NCBI RefSeq assembly: GCF_042661605.1
Contig: NZ_JBHSWJ010000002.1
Location: 3,534,001 to 3,598,000 of the forward strand
Length of the DNA stretch: 64,000 nucleotides
DNA from: Branchiibius cervicis
GTDB taxonomy: Bacteria; Actinomycetota; Actinomycetes; Actinomycetales; Dermatophilaceae
Direction of reading: 5' to 3'
Position numbers and translations under genes: made by a program
Notes under the pieces: generated by a model
The model's input: the letters and a program-made list of their open reading frames with translations, nothing else
What the model was told of the DNA's origin: nothing
Databases searched by the model: none
Shown here: positions 46,315 through 54,699 of the stretch, piece after piece
Numbering within the stretch: the stretch's first letter is position 1
How the letters are laid out: the number at the start of each line of letters is the position of its first letter

Positions 46315-46946
46315 TTAATCCCGTGGTCGCCACTCGGGCAGTGGGACCAGGAGCAGCGCCTGGATCATGGTGGCCAGCGCACCGGCCATGTCGATCGTGC
46401 TGGGGGCGTAGAGCCACTGGAGCGGCACCCCCTCGACCAACGCGACGATGCCTGCGGCGGCGTCCGCGATATCAACGTCCGCGCGCAGCTCACCCGCGGC
46501 CTCAGCCCGGCGCAGTGCGTCTGCGACGACCAGCCGCATCCGCTCCAGCCGGTCGGTCACGTAGGCGTGCGCGGGATGATCGGGGTCGACGGCCTCGGCG
46601 CCCAACGTCGTGGTCAGGTCAACGACGCCTCGCGCGTTGGCGTTCTGCTCGGCCAAGGCCACCAGTCCGGACAGGATCTGCGGACCCGACCGATCCTCGG
46701 GCACGTAGAAGTCGGACGCCTCGGTGCGATCCCACCGTTCGAGCACGGCGACGAGCAGCGCTTCCTTGGACGGGAAGTAGCGCAGCAGGCTGGAATGGGC
46801 GATACCGCAGGCCGCCGCGATCTCCCGCAGCGAGGCCCCCGAAATCCGGACGTTGCGAAGTGGTCGGTGGCGACCCGAAGGATCTCCTGTTCCCGGGCCA
46901 GACCCTTCCGGTGTCGCCGCGGCGTGTGTTCAGCATCGGTCACCAA
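46315..46946 (-). pseudogene. TetR/AcrR-family regulator, one frameshift
   Basis: Two frames encode one TetR protein of about 210 residues. The first (46946 to about 46841) gives MVTDAEHTPRRHRKGLAREQEILRVATDHFATSGFRG; the second resumes with ASLREIAAACGIAHSSLLRYFPSKEALLVAVLERW, completing the helix-turn-helix, and a C-terminal helical domain to WRPRD. One extra base in CCCCC at 46836-46840 joins them within the HTH. It is the probable regulator of the downstream GMC oxidoreductase gene. As with the other frameshifts here, an assembly error is more likely than a true pseudogene. Confidence 0.75.
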
Positions 46947-47367
46947 GCCAGCATCCCAGCCGGTCGGAGCCGTGTTCGAGGCACTCGGCCGACACGCACA
47001 GAACGGATGCGGCGAACGCTATGCGCGGGATACTGCGCGAAGGATCGCCTCGGTGGGGGTGCTTCCCCACAGTCCCCTTCGACAGGTCAACGAGGTGGGA
47101 GCGGAAGAGAATAGGATCAGTCAACGGGAGAAACTAGAGCCAACTCGGCACCATTGTGGCGTGGTAATCCCCCTGGTCTGGAGTGTGCGCCCAGATGGGT
47201 CCCGGTCGATCTCGAAAATCCTCCTGACCAGGGAGGACTTGCGGTAACCCGCTGCTTTGCAAGCAGGGGGTTACGGGTTCGAGTCCCGTTGGCTCCACCA
47301 CGGCCAGGTCTGCCGGAAGAGACAGCCAATGTCGCCCCAGCCCCGCCTCAGGGGTTATACCTGAGTG
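46947..47367. other. 421-bp region without a protein gene, holding a tRNA remnant
   Basis: No credible coding sequence is seen. The right part holds a degenerate tRNA (47232-47300), and a TATACC element lies 6 nt before the esterase ATG at 47368. The left part must hold the TetR promoter. Confidence 0.5.
47232..47300 (+). pseudogene. degenerate tRNA (Ala-TGC-like) with encoded CCA
   Basis: The 3' two-thirds look like a tRNA: anticodon arm GCTGCTTTGCAAGCAGG with loop TTTGCAA, T-arm ACGGGTTCGAGTCCCGT, acceptor strand TGGCTCC and ACCA. The 5' side is abnormal: the D-arm is GCGGTAACCCGC with a 4-nt loop and the 5' acceptor GGAGGAC pairs with the 3' strand at only four positions. It differs from the intact tRNA-Ala at 44250. 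It is best read as a tRNA remnant, possibly an old integration end. Confidence 0.55.
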
Positions 47368-48339
47368 ATGGAGCCAGCGACGTCTCAGCCCACCGTCCAG
47401 GACCGCATCGACCCCGAGTCCAAGGTGCCCCTGGATCAGTTGTTGCAGGCGATGCCCGGCGGCTTCAACGCCATCAGCGACATCGTCCAGCGCCGCGCCG
47501 CCCTCAAGGCAGCGCTCGCCACGATGGAGGCCCCCGAGAACGAGAACGTCACCCGAGAGGACCGCGCTGTGCCGGGTCCGCCCGGTGAGCCAGACATTTC
47601 CGTGCGCATCTACCGGCCCAAAGGTGTCGAGGGCGTGCTGCCCGGCGTCTACTTCATCCACGGCGGCGGCATGATCCTGGGCGACGTGGACGGCGAGGAC
47701 GCCGTCGCGTCGATGATTTGCGAGCAGGTCCGCGCGGTGGTGGTGTCGGTCGAATACCGCCTCGCACCGGAGAACCCGCACCCGGCGCAGGTCGAGGATT
47801 GCTACGCCGGTCTGACGTGGACGGCAAACAACGCGACCGAGTTGGGGATCGACCCCGCGCGCTTGGCCCTCTTCGGCGGCAGTGCGGGCGGTGGCCTGGT
47901 CATCGCCACCGCGCTCATGGCCCGCGACCGCGGTGGCCCGGCGCTGTGCTTCCAGATGCCGATCTACCCGATGATCGACGATCGCAACGTGACCCCGTCG
48001 AGTCAGGAGATCACCGACGTCGGCATCTGGGACAGGGCCGGCAACATCGAGGCGTGGGCCTGGTACCTCGGGGACGCCCAGGCTGACACGTACGCCGCGC
48101 CCAGCCGGGCCGAGGACCTCACCGGACTCCCGCCCACGTTCATCGATGTCGGCACGTGCGACCTCTTCCGTGATGAGGACATCGCCTTCGCGAACCGGCT
48201 GATGCAGGCCGGAGTGCCCACGGAGCTGCACGTCTACCCGGGTGCCTACCACGCCTCGGAGGTCTTTGCGCCGGAAGCCGCGTTGTCGCAGCGCATCGTG
48301 GCCACCCGCGTGGCGGCGCTCCGGCGCGCCCTTGCCTGA
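47368..48339 (+). CDS. alpha/beta-hydrolase, HSL-like esterase
   Basis: The 323-residue enzyme has the oxyanion motif HGGG (YFIHGGGMILGDVDGED), the nucleophile elbow FGGSAGGGL (Ser about residue 173; GGSAGG where GDSAGG is usual), the acid residue near IDVGTCDLFRDEDIAF and the catalytic His in YPGAYHASEVF. This is the hormone-sensitive-lipase family, acting on short-chain esters; the natural substrate is unknown. The ATG at 47368 is favoured over the adjoining GTG because a TATACC element lies 6 nt upstream. A VOC gene follows after 29 bp. Confidence 0.88.
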   Translation: MEPATSQPTVQDRIDPESKVPLDQLLQAMPGGFNAISDIVQRRAALKAALATMEAPENENVTREDRAVPGPPGEPDISVRIYRPKGVEGVLPGVYFIHGGGMILGDVDGEDAVASMICEQVRAVVVSVEYRLAPENPHPAQVEDCYAGLTWTANNATELGIDPARLALFGGSAGGGLVIATALMARDRGGPALCFQMPIYPMIDDRNVTPSSQEITDVGIWDRAGNIEAWAWYLGDAQADTYAAPSRAEDLTGLPPTFIDVGTCDLFRDEDIAFANRLMQAGVPTELHVYPGAYHASEVFAPEAALSQRIVATRVAALRRALA

Positions 48340-48368
48340 GGCGTCACGGCTCCGTTAGCGCGCCAACC

Positions 48369-48803
48369 ATGCCCATCAGACTGGAGAACGTCGGGATCGC
48401 CGTCCACGACCTCGAAGAGGCCATCGCCTTCTTCGCCGACCTGGGCCTGACCGAGGTCGGCAGGGACACGGTCAGCGGCGAATGGTCCGACACCGCAGTC
48501 GGTCTCGACGGCAACCACGCCAAGATCGCGATGCTGCAAACCCCCGACGGGCAGGGCACGTTGGAACTCTTCGAATACCTCGACGAGCTGGCCATCGAGA
48601 CGCAACCGACGCAGCCGAATGAGATCGGCATGCACCGGGTCGCCTTCTCCGTCGACGACATCGACGCCGCGTTGGACATCGCCGCTCGGCACGGCTGCTA
48701 CCCGCTGAGGGGAGTCGCGACGTACGAAGACACCTACAAACTCACCTACGTCCGCGGCCCCAGCGGCATCATCGTCATGCTCGCCCAAGAACTGCACCCG
48801 TGA
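48369..48803 (+). CDS. VOC-family (glyoxalase/bleomycin-resistance fold) protein
   Basis: The 144-residue protein has two beta-alpha-beta-beta-beta modules. The first is RLENVGIAVHDLEEAIAFFADLGL and the second GMHRVAFSVDDIDAALDIAARHG, ending in YVRGPSGIIVMLAQEL with a metal-ligand Glu. This fits a methylmalonyl-CoA epimerase/glyoxalase-type VOC enzyme, but the substrate is not evident. It lies between the esterase and the AlkZ-like gene and overlaps the latter by 4 bp, so the three genes probably form one operon. Confidence 0.85.
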   Translation: MPIRLENVGIAVHDLEEAIAFFADLGLTEVGRDTVSGEWSDTAVGLDGNHAKIAMLQTPDGQGTLELFEYLDELAIETQPTQPNEIGMHRVAFSVDDIDAALDIAARHGCYPLRGVATYEDTYKLTYVRGPSGIIVMLAQELHP

Positions 48804-49984
48804 GCGCCGCACCGCGCATCAGCGAATTGCAGCGACGGCGAATCATCGCGCGCCGTCACCACTTCGCCGGTGACGCGGATGGCCCGGAGCAGGTGGTCAC
48901 GTCCGTGCTCGCGTTGCACGCCACCGACCCCGCCTCGCCCTACCTGTCGGTGCTCGCCCGCAGCCGCACCACCAGCTTGGCCGATATCGCCGCCGCCATG
49001 TACACGCAGAGATCCCTGGTCCGGTGGCTGGCCATGCGACGTACCTTGTTCGTCTTCGACCGCGCGGATGTCCCCGTCGTCCAGGCGGCGGTCAGCACCC
49101 CGCTGGCCGCCACATTGCGCACCCGCTTGCTCAGCCGTTTGCGCCGAGGCGGCACCGAGCCGCCGGTCGACGGTGACCTGGCCGACTGGCTCGACGACGT
49201 CACCGACGCGGCCGACGGGGCGTTACGACAACTGGGTACGGCGACCGGGGCTGAGCTGGCAAGGGCCGAGCCGCGGCTGGCGACGACCATCCTCCCCGCC
49301 GCCGCATCCGACCAACCGCAGAACCTGACCAGCACGTTGCTGGCGATGATGAGCGCGCAAGGACGCCTGGTGCGTTCCGTCCCCGGTGCCGCATGGACGG
49401 TCCGCAGCCATCGCTGGGAACCGGTGACCGCCTGGTGGCCGGATGGCCTACCATCGGTCGATCCGGCTGAGGCGCAACGTAATTGGGCGATCAGGTGGCT
49501 CACCGCATTCGGCCCGGCCACGCTGGATGACCTGCAGTGGTGGACCGGTTGGACCAAGACCGCCGTACGCGCAGCGCTCCAGGATCTCCCGCTGGTGGAC
49601 GTCGATCTGCACGGTCTGCCAGGCGTGGCCCTGGAGGCGCAACTCGAGCCCGCACCGGACACGGCACCGACCGCAGTCCTTCTCCCGGCCTTGGATCCGA
49701 CCCCGATGGGCTGGAAGCACCGCGACTGGTTCCTCGGGCTCGACCGGGACCTGGTCTTCGACCGCAACGGCAACCTCGGTCCGACGGTGTGGTGGGACGG
49801 GCAGCTGATCGGTGCCTGGGCCGTGGGCCCGGACGGCCAGTTGCGCACGGCGGTCCCGGGTGACTACGGCGCCGAGGCGCGGGTCGCTGTCGACGAGGCG
49901 GCGGCAGACCTCGGCAGCCGCATGGAGGGTGCCGTGGTCCGGCCGGTCTTCCCGACCCCGCTCGAACGGTCGCTGCGGGGCTGA
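48800..49984 (+). CDS. winged-helix DNA-binding protein, AlkZ/YcaQ-like (HTH_42)
   Basis: The 394-residue protein matches the HTH_42 family (PF06224): LQRRRIIARRHHFAG at the start, LALHATDPASPYLSVLAR, MYTQRSLVRWLAMRRTLFVF and, near the end, LLPALDPTPMGWKHRDWFLG. The family includes DNA glycosylases that open interstrand cross-links or remove alkylated bases (AlkZ, YcaQ), but the actinobacterial branch is mostly uncharacterised; here HAT stands where the catalytic QxQ/QxD motif is expected. The GTG overlaps the VOC stop (GTGA at 48800). Confidence 0.8.
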   Translation: MSAAPRISELQRRRIIARRHHFAGDADGPEQVVTSVLALHATDPASPYLSVLARSRTTSLADIAAAMYTQRSLVRWLAMRRTLFVFDRADVPVVQAAVSTPLAATLRTRLLSRLRRGGTEPPVDGDLADWLDDVTDAADGALRQLGTATGAELARAEPRLATTILPAAASDQPQNLTSTLLAMMSAQGRLVRSVPGAAWTVRSHRWEPVTAWWPDGLPSVDPAEAQRNWAIRWLTAFGPATLDDLQWWTGWTKTAVRAALQDLPLVDVDLHGLPGVALEAQLEPAPDTAPTAVLLPALDPTPMGWKHRDWFLGLDRDLVFDRNGNLGPTVWWDGQLIGAWAVGPDGQLRTAVPGDYGAEARVAVDEAAADLGSRMEGAVVRPVFPTPLERSLRG

Positions 49985-50041
49985 CCCGTTCGGCCGCGTG
50001 CACGAGCACGGCTGAGTTCGCAGCCAGTCGGCGTACGCCGG

Positions 50042-50938
50042 TCATTCGGCGCCGGGGGCGGCTTCCACTTCCAGCACCGTCGCCGACGGTGCGGATCGTT
50101 CCCACAGCACCGCGCCCACACATGCGGTGAGGACCCAGCCGACGGCGATCGCGCCGCACCAGATGATGATCGCCATCGCGACGCCGATCGGTCCGAAACC
50201 GTTCCACCCCTCCAGCAGGGATGGCGCGAACAGCCGCTCCACCAGCGGCAGAATGACGCCGTCGATGGTCAGACCGGCGAAACCGGCCGTCACCAGGAAC
50301 CGTGCGCCCCGGCCGCCCTCACGCACCAGAAGGGCAGGGGTCACCGTCCAGAACACCCAGAGCGGGATCAACGACACCAGATACAGCGGAATCGCCACGG
50401 AGAGTGGGTGATCACCACCGAACGCGACGACGTCGTGGATCGCGAGGGTGACCAGGTAGGCGACGAACCACAGCGTCCCGCGGCCCACGCGCTGCCAGAA
50501 GGTCAACGGCTCGCGGCGCCAAGCGGCCGCAAAGATTCCGGCCACCTGGGACGTCATCGGAATCCCCCACACCAGGAACCCGGCGAGACCGACCACGGTC
50601 CAGGACGAACGCAACGCATCGGCTGCACCGAACGCCTCGCGCACCGTTTGCCCGAGGGATCCGCTCAGCCCGAGCTGACGCTGGAAGAGCACGCCGACGC
50701 TGATGTTGGCGGCGAACCCGCTGAAGTATCCGAAGCCCAGGATGACCAACGGGAGGACTGTCGTGAACAGCGTGAGTGAGAGCAGGCCGGCCTGCGTGCC
50801 GCCGTCGATGTCCTGGAACCGGCGTACCACTGCCGGCACAAAGGCAGTCGCCCGTCGTTCCTGCAGCCGCTGGTATTGCGCACCCAATCCGAGGCGCTCT
50901 GCCGCCGCCCGCGCAGTGTCGTGCGATTCCTCATCCAT
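50042..50938 (-). CDS. YihY/BrkB-family membrane protein
   Basis: The 298-residue product has six predicted membrane helices, beginning with AGLLSLTLFTTVLPLVILGFGYF, and includes WTVVGLAGFLVWGIPMTSQVAGIFAAAW and GFGPIGVAMAIIIWCGAIAVGWVLTACVGAVLWER. This is the YihY (UPF0761) family, once linked to RNase BN or serum resistance (BrkB), with no firm function. The ATG at 50938 starts a short acidic leader (DEESHD). A longer start at 51016 is possible but would overlap the divergent methyltransferase promoter region. Confidence 0.78.
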   Translation of the reverse strand: MDEESHDTARAAAERLGLGAQYQRLQERRATAFVPAVVRRFQDIDGGTQAGLLSLTLFTTVLPLVILGFGYFSGFAANISVGVLFQRQLGLSGSLGQTVREAFGAADALRSSWTVVGLAGFLVWGIPMTSQVAGIFAAAWRREPLTFWQRVGRGTLWFVAYLVTLAIHDVVAFGGDHPLSVAIPLYLVSLIPLWVFWTVTPALLVREGGRGARFLVTAGFAGLTIDGVILPLVERLFAPSLLEGWNGFGPIGVAMAIIIWCGAIAVGWVLTACVGAVLWERSAPSATVLEVEAAPGAE

Positions 50939-51025
50939 GGCGTCACTGAACCTATCCGTACGCAGGCACCGATGGGCGTCGTCGCGGCCCGACCGGCGCC
51001 CGAGCGGGACTGGCACGATGGACTC

Positions 51026-51774
51026 ATGAGGCCCTATGCGGAGCTCATCGCCGAGGCCGAGGCCGCCGACGTCGCCGGATGGGGATTCGAGTGGCTGGCC
51101 GGTCGGGCCACGGAGGAACGGCCCCCTGGGGGTACGCCCACCTGGTGGCCGGCCGGCTGGCGAAGGCGCGGCGCGCCCTGGACATCGACACCGGTGGCGG
51201 GGAGGTCATCGCTGAAGCCCCCGTGCTCCCTGCGGCCATGACGGTCACCGAGTCGTGGCCGCCCAACGCCGACCGGGCGCGGACGCGGCTGGCGGGACGC
51301 GGCGTCCGTGTGGTGCAGACCGATCCAGGTGCTCCGTTGCCGTTCGCGGATCGATCCTTCGATCTGGTCACCTCCCGGCACCCGGTGCAGCCGGACTGGA
51401 CCGAGATCGGCCGGGTGTTGGAGCCGGAGGGGCACTACGTCGCACAGCACGTCGGTCCGGCGTCGGCGTTCGAGTTGATCGAGTACTTTCTCGGCGCGCA
51501 GCCCGAAGCACGCGCGGCGCGGGATCCGAGAACCGAAGCGGCAGAGGCGAGGAGCGCTGGGCTGACGGTCGTTGATCTGCGTACGGCGCGCTGCCGGATG
51601 GAGTTCTACGACGTGGGTGCCGTGGTGTGGACGCTACGCAAATGCGTGTGGTGGGTGCCGGATTTCACCGTGGAGCGTTACGACCTGCAGCTACGTGAAC
51701 TGGATGCCCGGATGCGGCGGGGCGAGCCGTTCGTCGCGCACTCGACGAGGCATCTGATCGACGCCCGCCGCTAG
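51026..51774 (+). pseudogene. class I SAM-dependent methyltransferase-like protein, one frameshift
   Basis: Frame one (ATG 51026) encodes MRPYAELIAEAEAADVAGWGFEWLAGRATEERP; frame two continues WGYAHLVAGRLAKARRALDIDTGGGEVIAE with the SAM-binding motif I (DIDTGGGE), then motif LPFADRSFDLVTSRHP and a C-terminal part with CRMEFYDVGAVVWTLRKCVWWVPDF. One extra C in CCCCC at 51122-51126 joins them to a protein of about 249 residues. The substrate is unknown; related proteins are annotated as UbiE/Methyltransf_11-type. It is divergent from the YihY gene. Confidence 0.72.
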
Positions 51775-52107
51775 CTACTCGGTCGCGGCTTCCGGCGCCG
51801 ACCCGGCCAGCCGCTGCTGAACCCGCTGGTCTACCAACGCATCCAGCTTCTTCTGCGACAGGGCGCGATGCAGTGGCAGCCCCAGCCCGAGACCGATCAG
51901 CACCCCGGCACCGAGGGCGATCCCGCTGATGATCAGCATCTTGGGCCGCGGGTCGTGCAGCGTCTCCTTCGTGCCACCGCCCTGGTAGCGGGTCGCGATT
52001 TCCCAGACGACCTTCATGTCGACGCTGACCGCCATGAACAGCATCACGGCGCCGACGATGAGCGCGATCAGGCCGAGCGCCAGAAGGGTCAGCTTGAGCT
52101 TCTTCAT
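51775..52107 (-). CDS. small membrane protein of unknown function
   Basis: The 110-residue product has two membrane helices: LKLTLLALGLIALIVGAVMLFMAVSV (about residues 3-28) and MLIISGIALGAGVLIGLGLGL (about 58-78). A polar loop lies between them and a charged C-terminal tail (LSQKKLDALVDQRVQQRL) follows. I recognise no family. The ATG at 52107 is chosen because a TACGGT -10 element lies 6 nt upstream and no ribosome binding site is present. Its stop directly abuts the convergent methyltransferase stop. Confidence 0.6.
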   Translation of the reverse strand: MKKLKLTLLALGLIALIVGAVMLFMAVSVDMKVVWEIATRYQGGGTKETLHDPRPKMLIISGIALGAGVLIGLGLGLPLHRALSQKKLDALVDQRVQQRLAGSAPEAATE

Positions 52108-52113
52108 AGGCAA

Positions 52114-52119
52114 ACCGTA
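52114..52119 (-). promoter_or_regulatory. -10 element of the small membrane protein gene (leaderless start)
   Basis: TACGGT on the minus strand lies 6 nt before the ATG at 52107. Confidence 0.45.
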
Positions 52120-52202
52120 TTGCACCCGAGCCGCTAAGAGCCTGAGATGAGTGGTCCGAACAGAAGTGGACAAGCCGACCGCACATCCCCTACTTTCAAA
52201 GT

Positions 52203-52285
52203 AGGCATTGAGCGTCAGCGACAAGCCCTGGCTGGCTGACCGGCAACCCTCCTACCGCGGTGGGGTGCTCCAGGTGAAAGCCCGG
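52203..52285 (+). promoter_or_regulatory. SAM-type riboswitch (SAM-IV-like) before the DUF1684 gene
   Basis: The leader has the ordered elements of actinobacterial SAM-I/IV riboswitches: GAGCGTCAGCGACAAGCC, a P2 stem GTCAGC/GCTGAC, the conserved CCGGCAACCCTCC core, CCGCGGTGGGGTGC and CCAGGTGAAAGCCC. A weak P1 can form between GGCATT and AAAGCC. Such RNAs bind S-adenosylmethionine and turn off methionine/sulfur genes. It lies about 55 nt before the DUF1684 start, on the same strand. The subclass call rests on recalled consensus. Confidence 0.75.
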
Positions 52286-52337
52286 CCCGATCGGATCCCC
52301 GGCGGGCAAGCGTGAGAGCCACCCCGAGGGAGCAGCC

Positions 52338-53138
52338 ATGAGCAACGCCGTCATCCACAGCACCGACTTCGCCTCCGAATGGCAGCGCTGGCACGACCAC
52401 CACGAGCAGGTCCGGTCCGACCGGCACGGCTTCCTGGCGGTCACCGGTCTGCACTTCCTGACCGACCAACCCCAGCGATTCGAGCGGGCCCCCGGACAGT
52501 GGTGGGCAGACGACCGCGGCATCCACGTCCGTCTGGACGACGGCGAGGCGCTGACCAAGGACGGCGAGCGCCTCGAAGGTACCGTCGACTTCGGAGTCAT
52601 CCCCGAACGTGCCGGTGTGACAGTGGGATTCGGCGACGGTGTCATCGAGATCGCCAAGCGCGGTGGCGAGGACATCATCCGTCCGCGGCACCCCGACCAC
52701 GAGATCCTGACCGCGTACCAAGGCACACCCGCCTTCGCCCCCGACCCGTCCTGGGTCGTCGAAGGCCGCTACACGGCGTACGACGAGCCGGTCCCCACCA
52801 CGGTCGGCGCCGCGGTCGACGGTCTGCAACACGTCTACGACGCACCCGGCGAGATCCACTTCACCAAGGACGGGCAGGACCTGACCCTCGTGGCGTTCCC
52901 CGGGCACGGGGACGATCTGCTGGTGCTGCTGCGCGATGCGACCAGTGGGGTCAGCACGTACGCCGCGAACCGGGCCCTGTCGGTCCCCGCGCCGGACGCC
53001 GAGGGCCGGGTCACGCTCGACTTCAACCGCGCGATCAACCTGCCGTGCGCCTATACGCCGTACGCCACCTGTCCGCTCCCGCCGTCGCGCAACCGGTTGC
53101 CGATTGCGGTCGAGGCTGGCGAAAAGACGCCCGCCTGA
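52338..53138 (+). CDS. DUF1684 family protein
   Basis: The 266-residue protein has the DUF1684 (PF07920) pattern: a start HDHHEQVRSDRHGFLAVTGLHFL, a middle RHPDHEILTAYQGTPAFAPDPSWVVEGRY and the C-terminal signature LDFNRAINLPCAYTPYATCPLPPSRNRLPIAVEAGEK. No catalytic activity is established for the family. GAGGGAG lies 5 nt before the ATG. The SAM-type riboswitch in its leader suggests a role linked to methionine, SAM or sulfur metabolism. It converges on the HTH regulator gene. Confidence 0.85.
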   Translation: MSNAVIHSTDFASEWQRWHDHHEQVRSDRHGFLAVTGLHFLTDQPQRFERAPGQWWADDRGIHVRLDDGEALTKDGERLEGTVDFGVIPERAGVTVGFGDGVIEIAKRGGEDIIRPRHPDHEILTAYQGTPAFAPDPSWVVEGRYTAYDEPVPTTVGAAVDGLQHVYDAPGEIHFTKDGQDLTLVAFPGHGDDLLVLLRDATSGVSTYAANRALSVPAPDAEGRVTLDFNRAINLPCAYTPYATCPLPPSRNRLPIAVEAGEKTPA

Positions 53139-53142
53139 TCGC

Positions 53143-54591
53143 TTAGGCCGGGGGGATGTCCACCTGCGACCACCAACGCACCGCAGTGCGCTCCAACGGA
53201 GCCAGGCCGGTCTCCTGGGACAGTTCCTCCAGGCCCGGGTGGGCCGACATCCCTGCGGCATAGAGCAGTCGTCGCCGCTCGACGTTGGGCGCGCGCATCT
53301 CCGCACCCAGGTCGATGTCGGGCGGGAATGCGCGGTTGTGTGCCAACGGCACCAGCAATCTGGCCCGCTGGTCCGGATCGGCCTGTCGGTAGGTGTCGCC
53401 GAGGGAACCCGCGTCGTAGCGCTGGCAGGAGTTCAGTGTCACCTGGGCGCCGGGCAGATCCTGGTCGTGATGCTCCAGATGGTGCGACAGCGCGTCGGCG
53501 AACGGGCTGGAGGCCAGCACGATCGCACCCGTCAGGGGTGAGATCTCATCCGACAAGGCTTCGCGCAACCGGTAGATGAGCCCCTCGACCAGGGTGGCCG
53601 GCCGGTGCGGGCGCGTCTGCTCGAGCAGTTTCTCCGCGATGCGATCGCACCGGGCCCGCAGCACCCGGGTCTCCTCGGGGCTGCGGTCGGCCGCCGACCG
53701 CGCGGCGCGGTGCTCGAGCAGATCTCGTCGGGCCCGGTCCCCCAGCCGGGCCAGCAGGTGCGTCTGGGCGGGTCGCACCAGGAGGTTGAAGATCAACACC
53801 GCCGGCTCGTATCGCGACGATCCGGGTTGGCTGAGATCGGCAAGGAGTTGCTCGCCGAGACGGGCCCAGAAGGCCGGTGTGATCTGATCCTCGACGACCG
53901 CCAGTTCGATCGCTCCGCCGGCAAGGAGCAGCGCAACGCCCTCGAGCTTCTGGTAACTGTCCATCAGCACCTCGGCGGTGCGCGGATGGTGGGCCTTGGG
54001 CAACAGCTCCAAGGTGTCTCCGATGACGGAGTACCCGCAGGCCGAGAGGTGTTCCTCGATTGCATCGCCCACCAGGTCGCGGGTGAACTCGTCCTTGGCC
54101 AACCGGATCAGGGCCCGCATCCGGAACTGGTATGCCGACCCGAGGGATACGGTCATCTCGGTCATCAGCCGGGAGATCAGGGCCTGGGTGTCGGCGCTGC
54201 GCAACACCAGTCCGCCGGCCGGTGCGGTCAGCAGGTGGCTGAGGCGGTGCCAGTCGGGGCCGTTGAGGCCGCTGTCCACCCGATCCAGCAGCGACCGGCG
54301 CTGCATCCGATCGATGTGCACCACCGCGCTGTCCTCCAGGTGCGCACCGATGATCCCCGGTGCCAGGCCGAGCACCTGCTCGAAGGCGGACACGATCTCC
54401 AGCGTGACCGGTACCGCGCCGTTCTCGTAGCGCGACAGCGTCGTGTACGAAAGGTCTTTGGCGACGCCGGGGTAGCTGCGCATCAGCGGGGCGATGGTGC
54501 GTTGGGTACGTAGATCCGGATTCGGCGCACAATGCCGCCAGACGCGCATCAGCCACGGCACTGGCGCGTAGGTCGCGGGAACGTAGGCCAT
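53143..54591 (-). CDS. large XRE-type helix-turn-helix regulator
   Basis: The 482-residue protein has an N-terminal Cro/CI-like helix-turn-helix (about residues 25-70; APLMRSYPGVAKDLSYTTLSRYENGAVPVTLEIVSAFEQVLGL) and a long, mostly helical C-terminal part (about 85-480) with DEFTRDLVGDAIEEHLSACGYSVIGDTLELLPKAHHPRTAEVLMDSY. The C-terminal part may sense a signal or partner protein; I recognise no domain in it. The ATG at 54591 is chosen because a TATGGT -10 element lies 6 nt upstream; an in-frame ATG at 54612 lies inside the promoter. It is divergent from dinB, 108 bp away. Confidence 0.72.
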   Translation of the reverse strand: MAYVPATYAPVPWLMRVWRHCAPNPDLRTQRTIAPLMRSYPGVAKDLSYTTLSRYENGAVPVTLEIVSAFEQVLGLAPGIIGAHLEDSAVVHIDRMQRRSLLDRVDSGLNGPDWHRLSHLLTAPAGGLVLRSADTQALISRLMTEMTVSLGSAYQFRMRALIRLAKDEFTRDLVGDAIEEHLSACGYSVIGDTLELLPKAHHPRTAEVLMDSYQKLEGVALLLAGGAIELAVVEDQITPAFWARLGEQLLADLSQPGSSRYEPAVLIFNLLVRPAQTHLLARLGDRARRDLLEHRAARSAADRSPEETRVLRARCDRIAEKLLEQTRPHRPATLVEGLIYRLREALSDEISPLTGAIVLASSPFADALSHHLEHHDQDLPGAQVTLNSCQRYDAGSLGDTYRQADPDQRARLLVPLAHNRAFPPDIDLGAEMRAPNVERRRLLYAAGMSAHPGLEELSQETGLAPLERTAVRWWSQVDIPPA

Positions 54592-54597
54592 AGGGGA

Positions 54598-54603
54598 ACC
54601 ATA
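54598..54603 (-). promoter_or_regulatory. -10 element of the HTH regulator gene (leaderless start)
   Basis: TATGGT on the minus strand lies 6 nt before the ATG at 54591. Confidence 0.45.
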
Positions 54604-54699
54604 GAAAGGCATTGTTGATCGGGCAGCCCACTTGCACAGGTCCGTTTTGAATGCAACAAATTGCGCTCGACGCACCGTGTCAGCCCACGGTGCGAACAT

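Noticed and set aside
44323..47367. Genomic island or prophage between tRNA-Ala and the tRNA remnant
   Set aside because: There is no integrase, no matching direct repeat at the two tRNA ends and no phage or transfer gene; only metabolic and regulatory genes are present.
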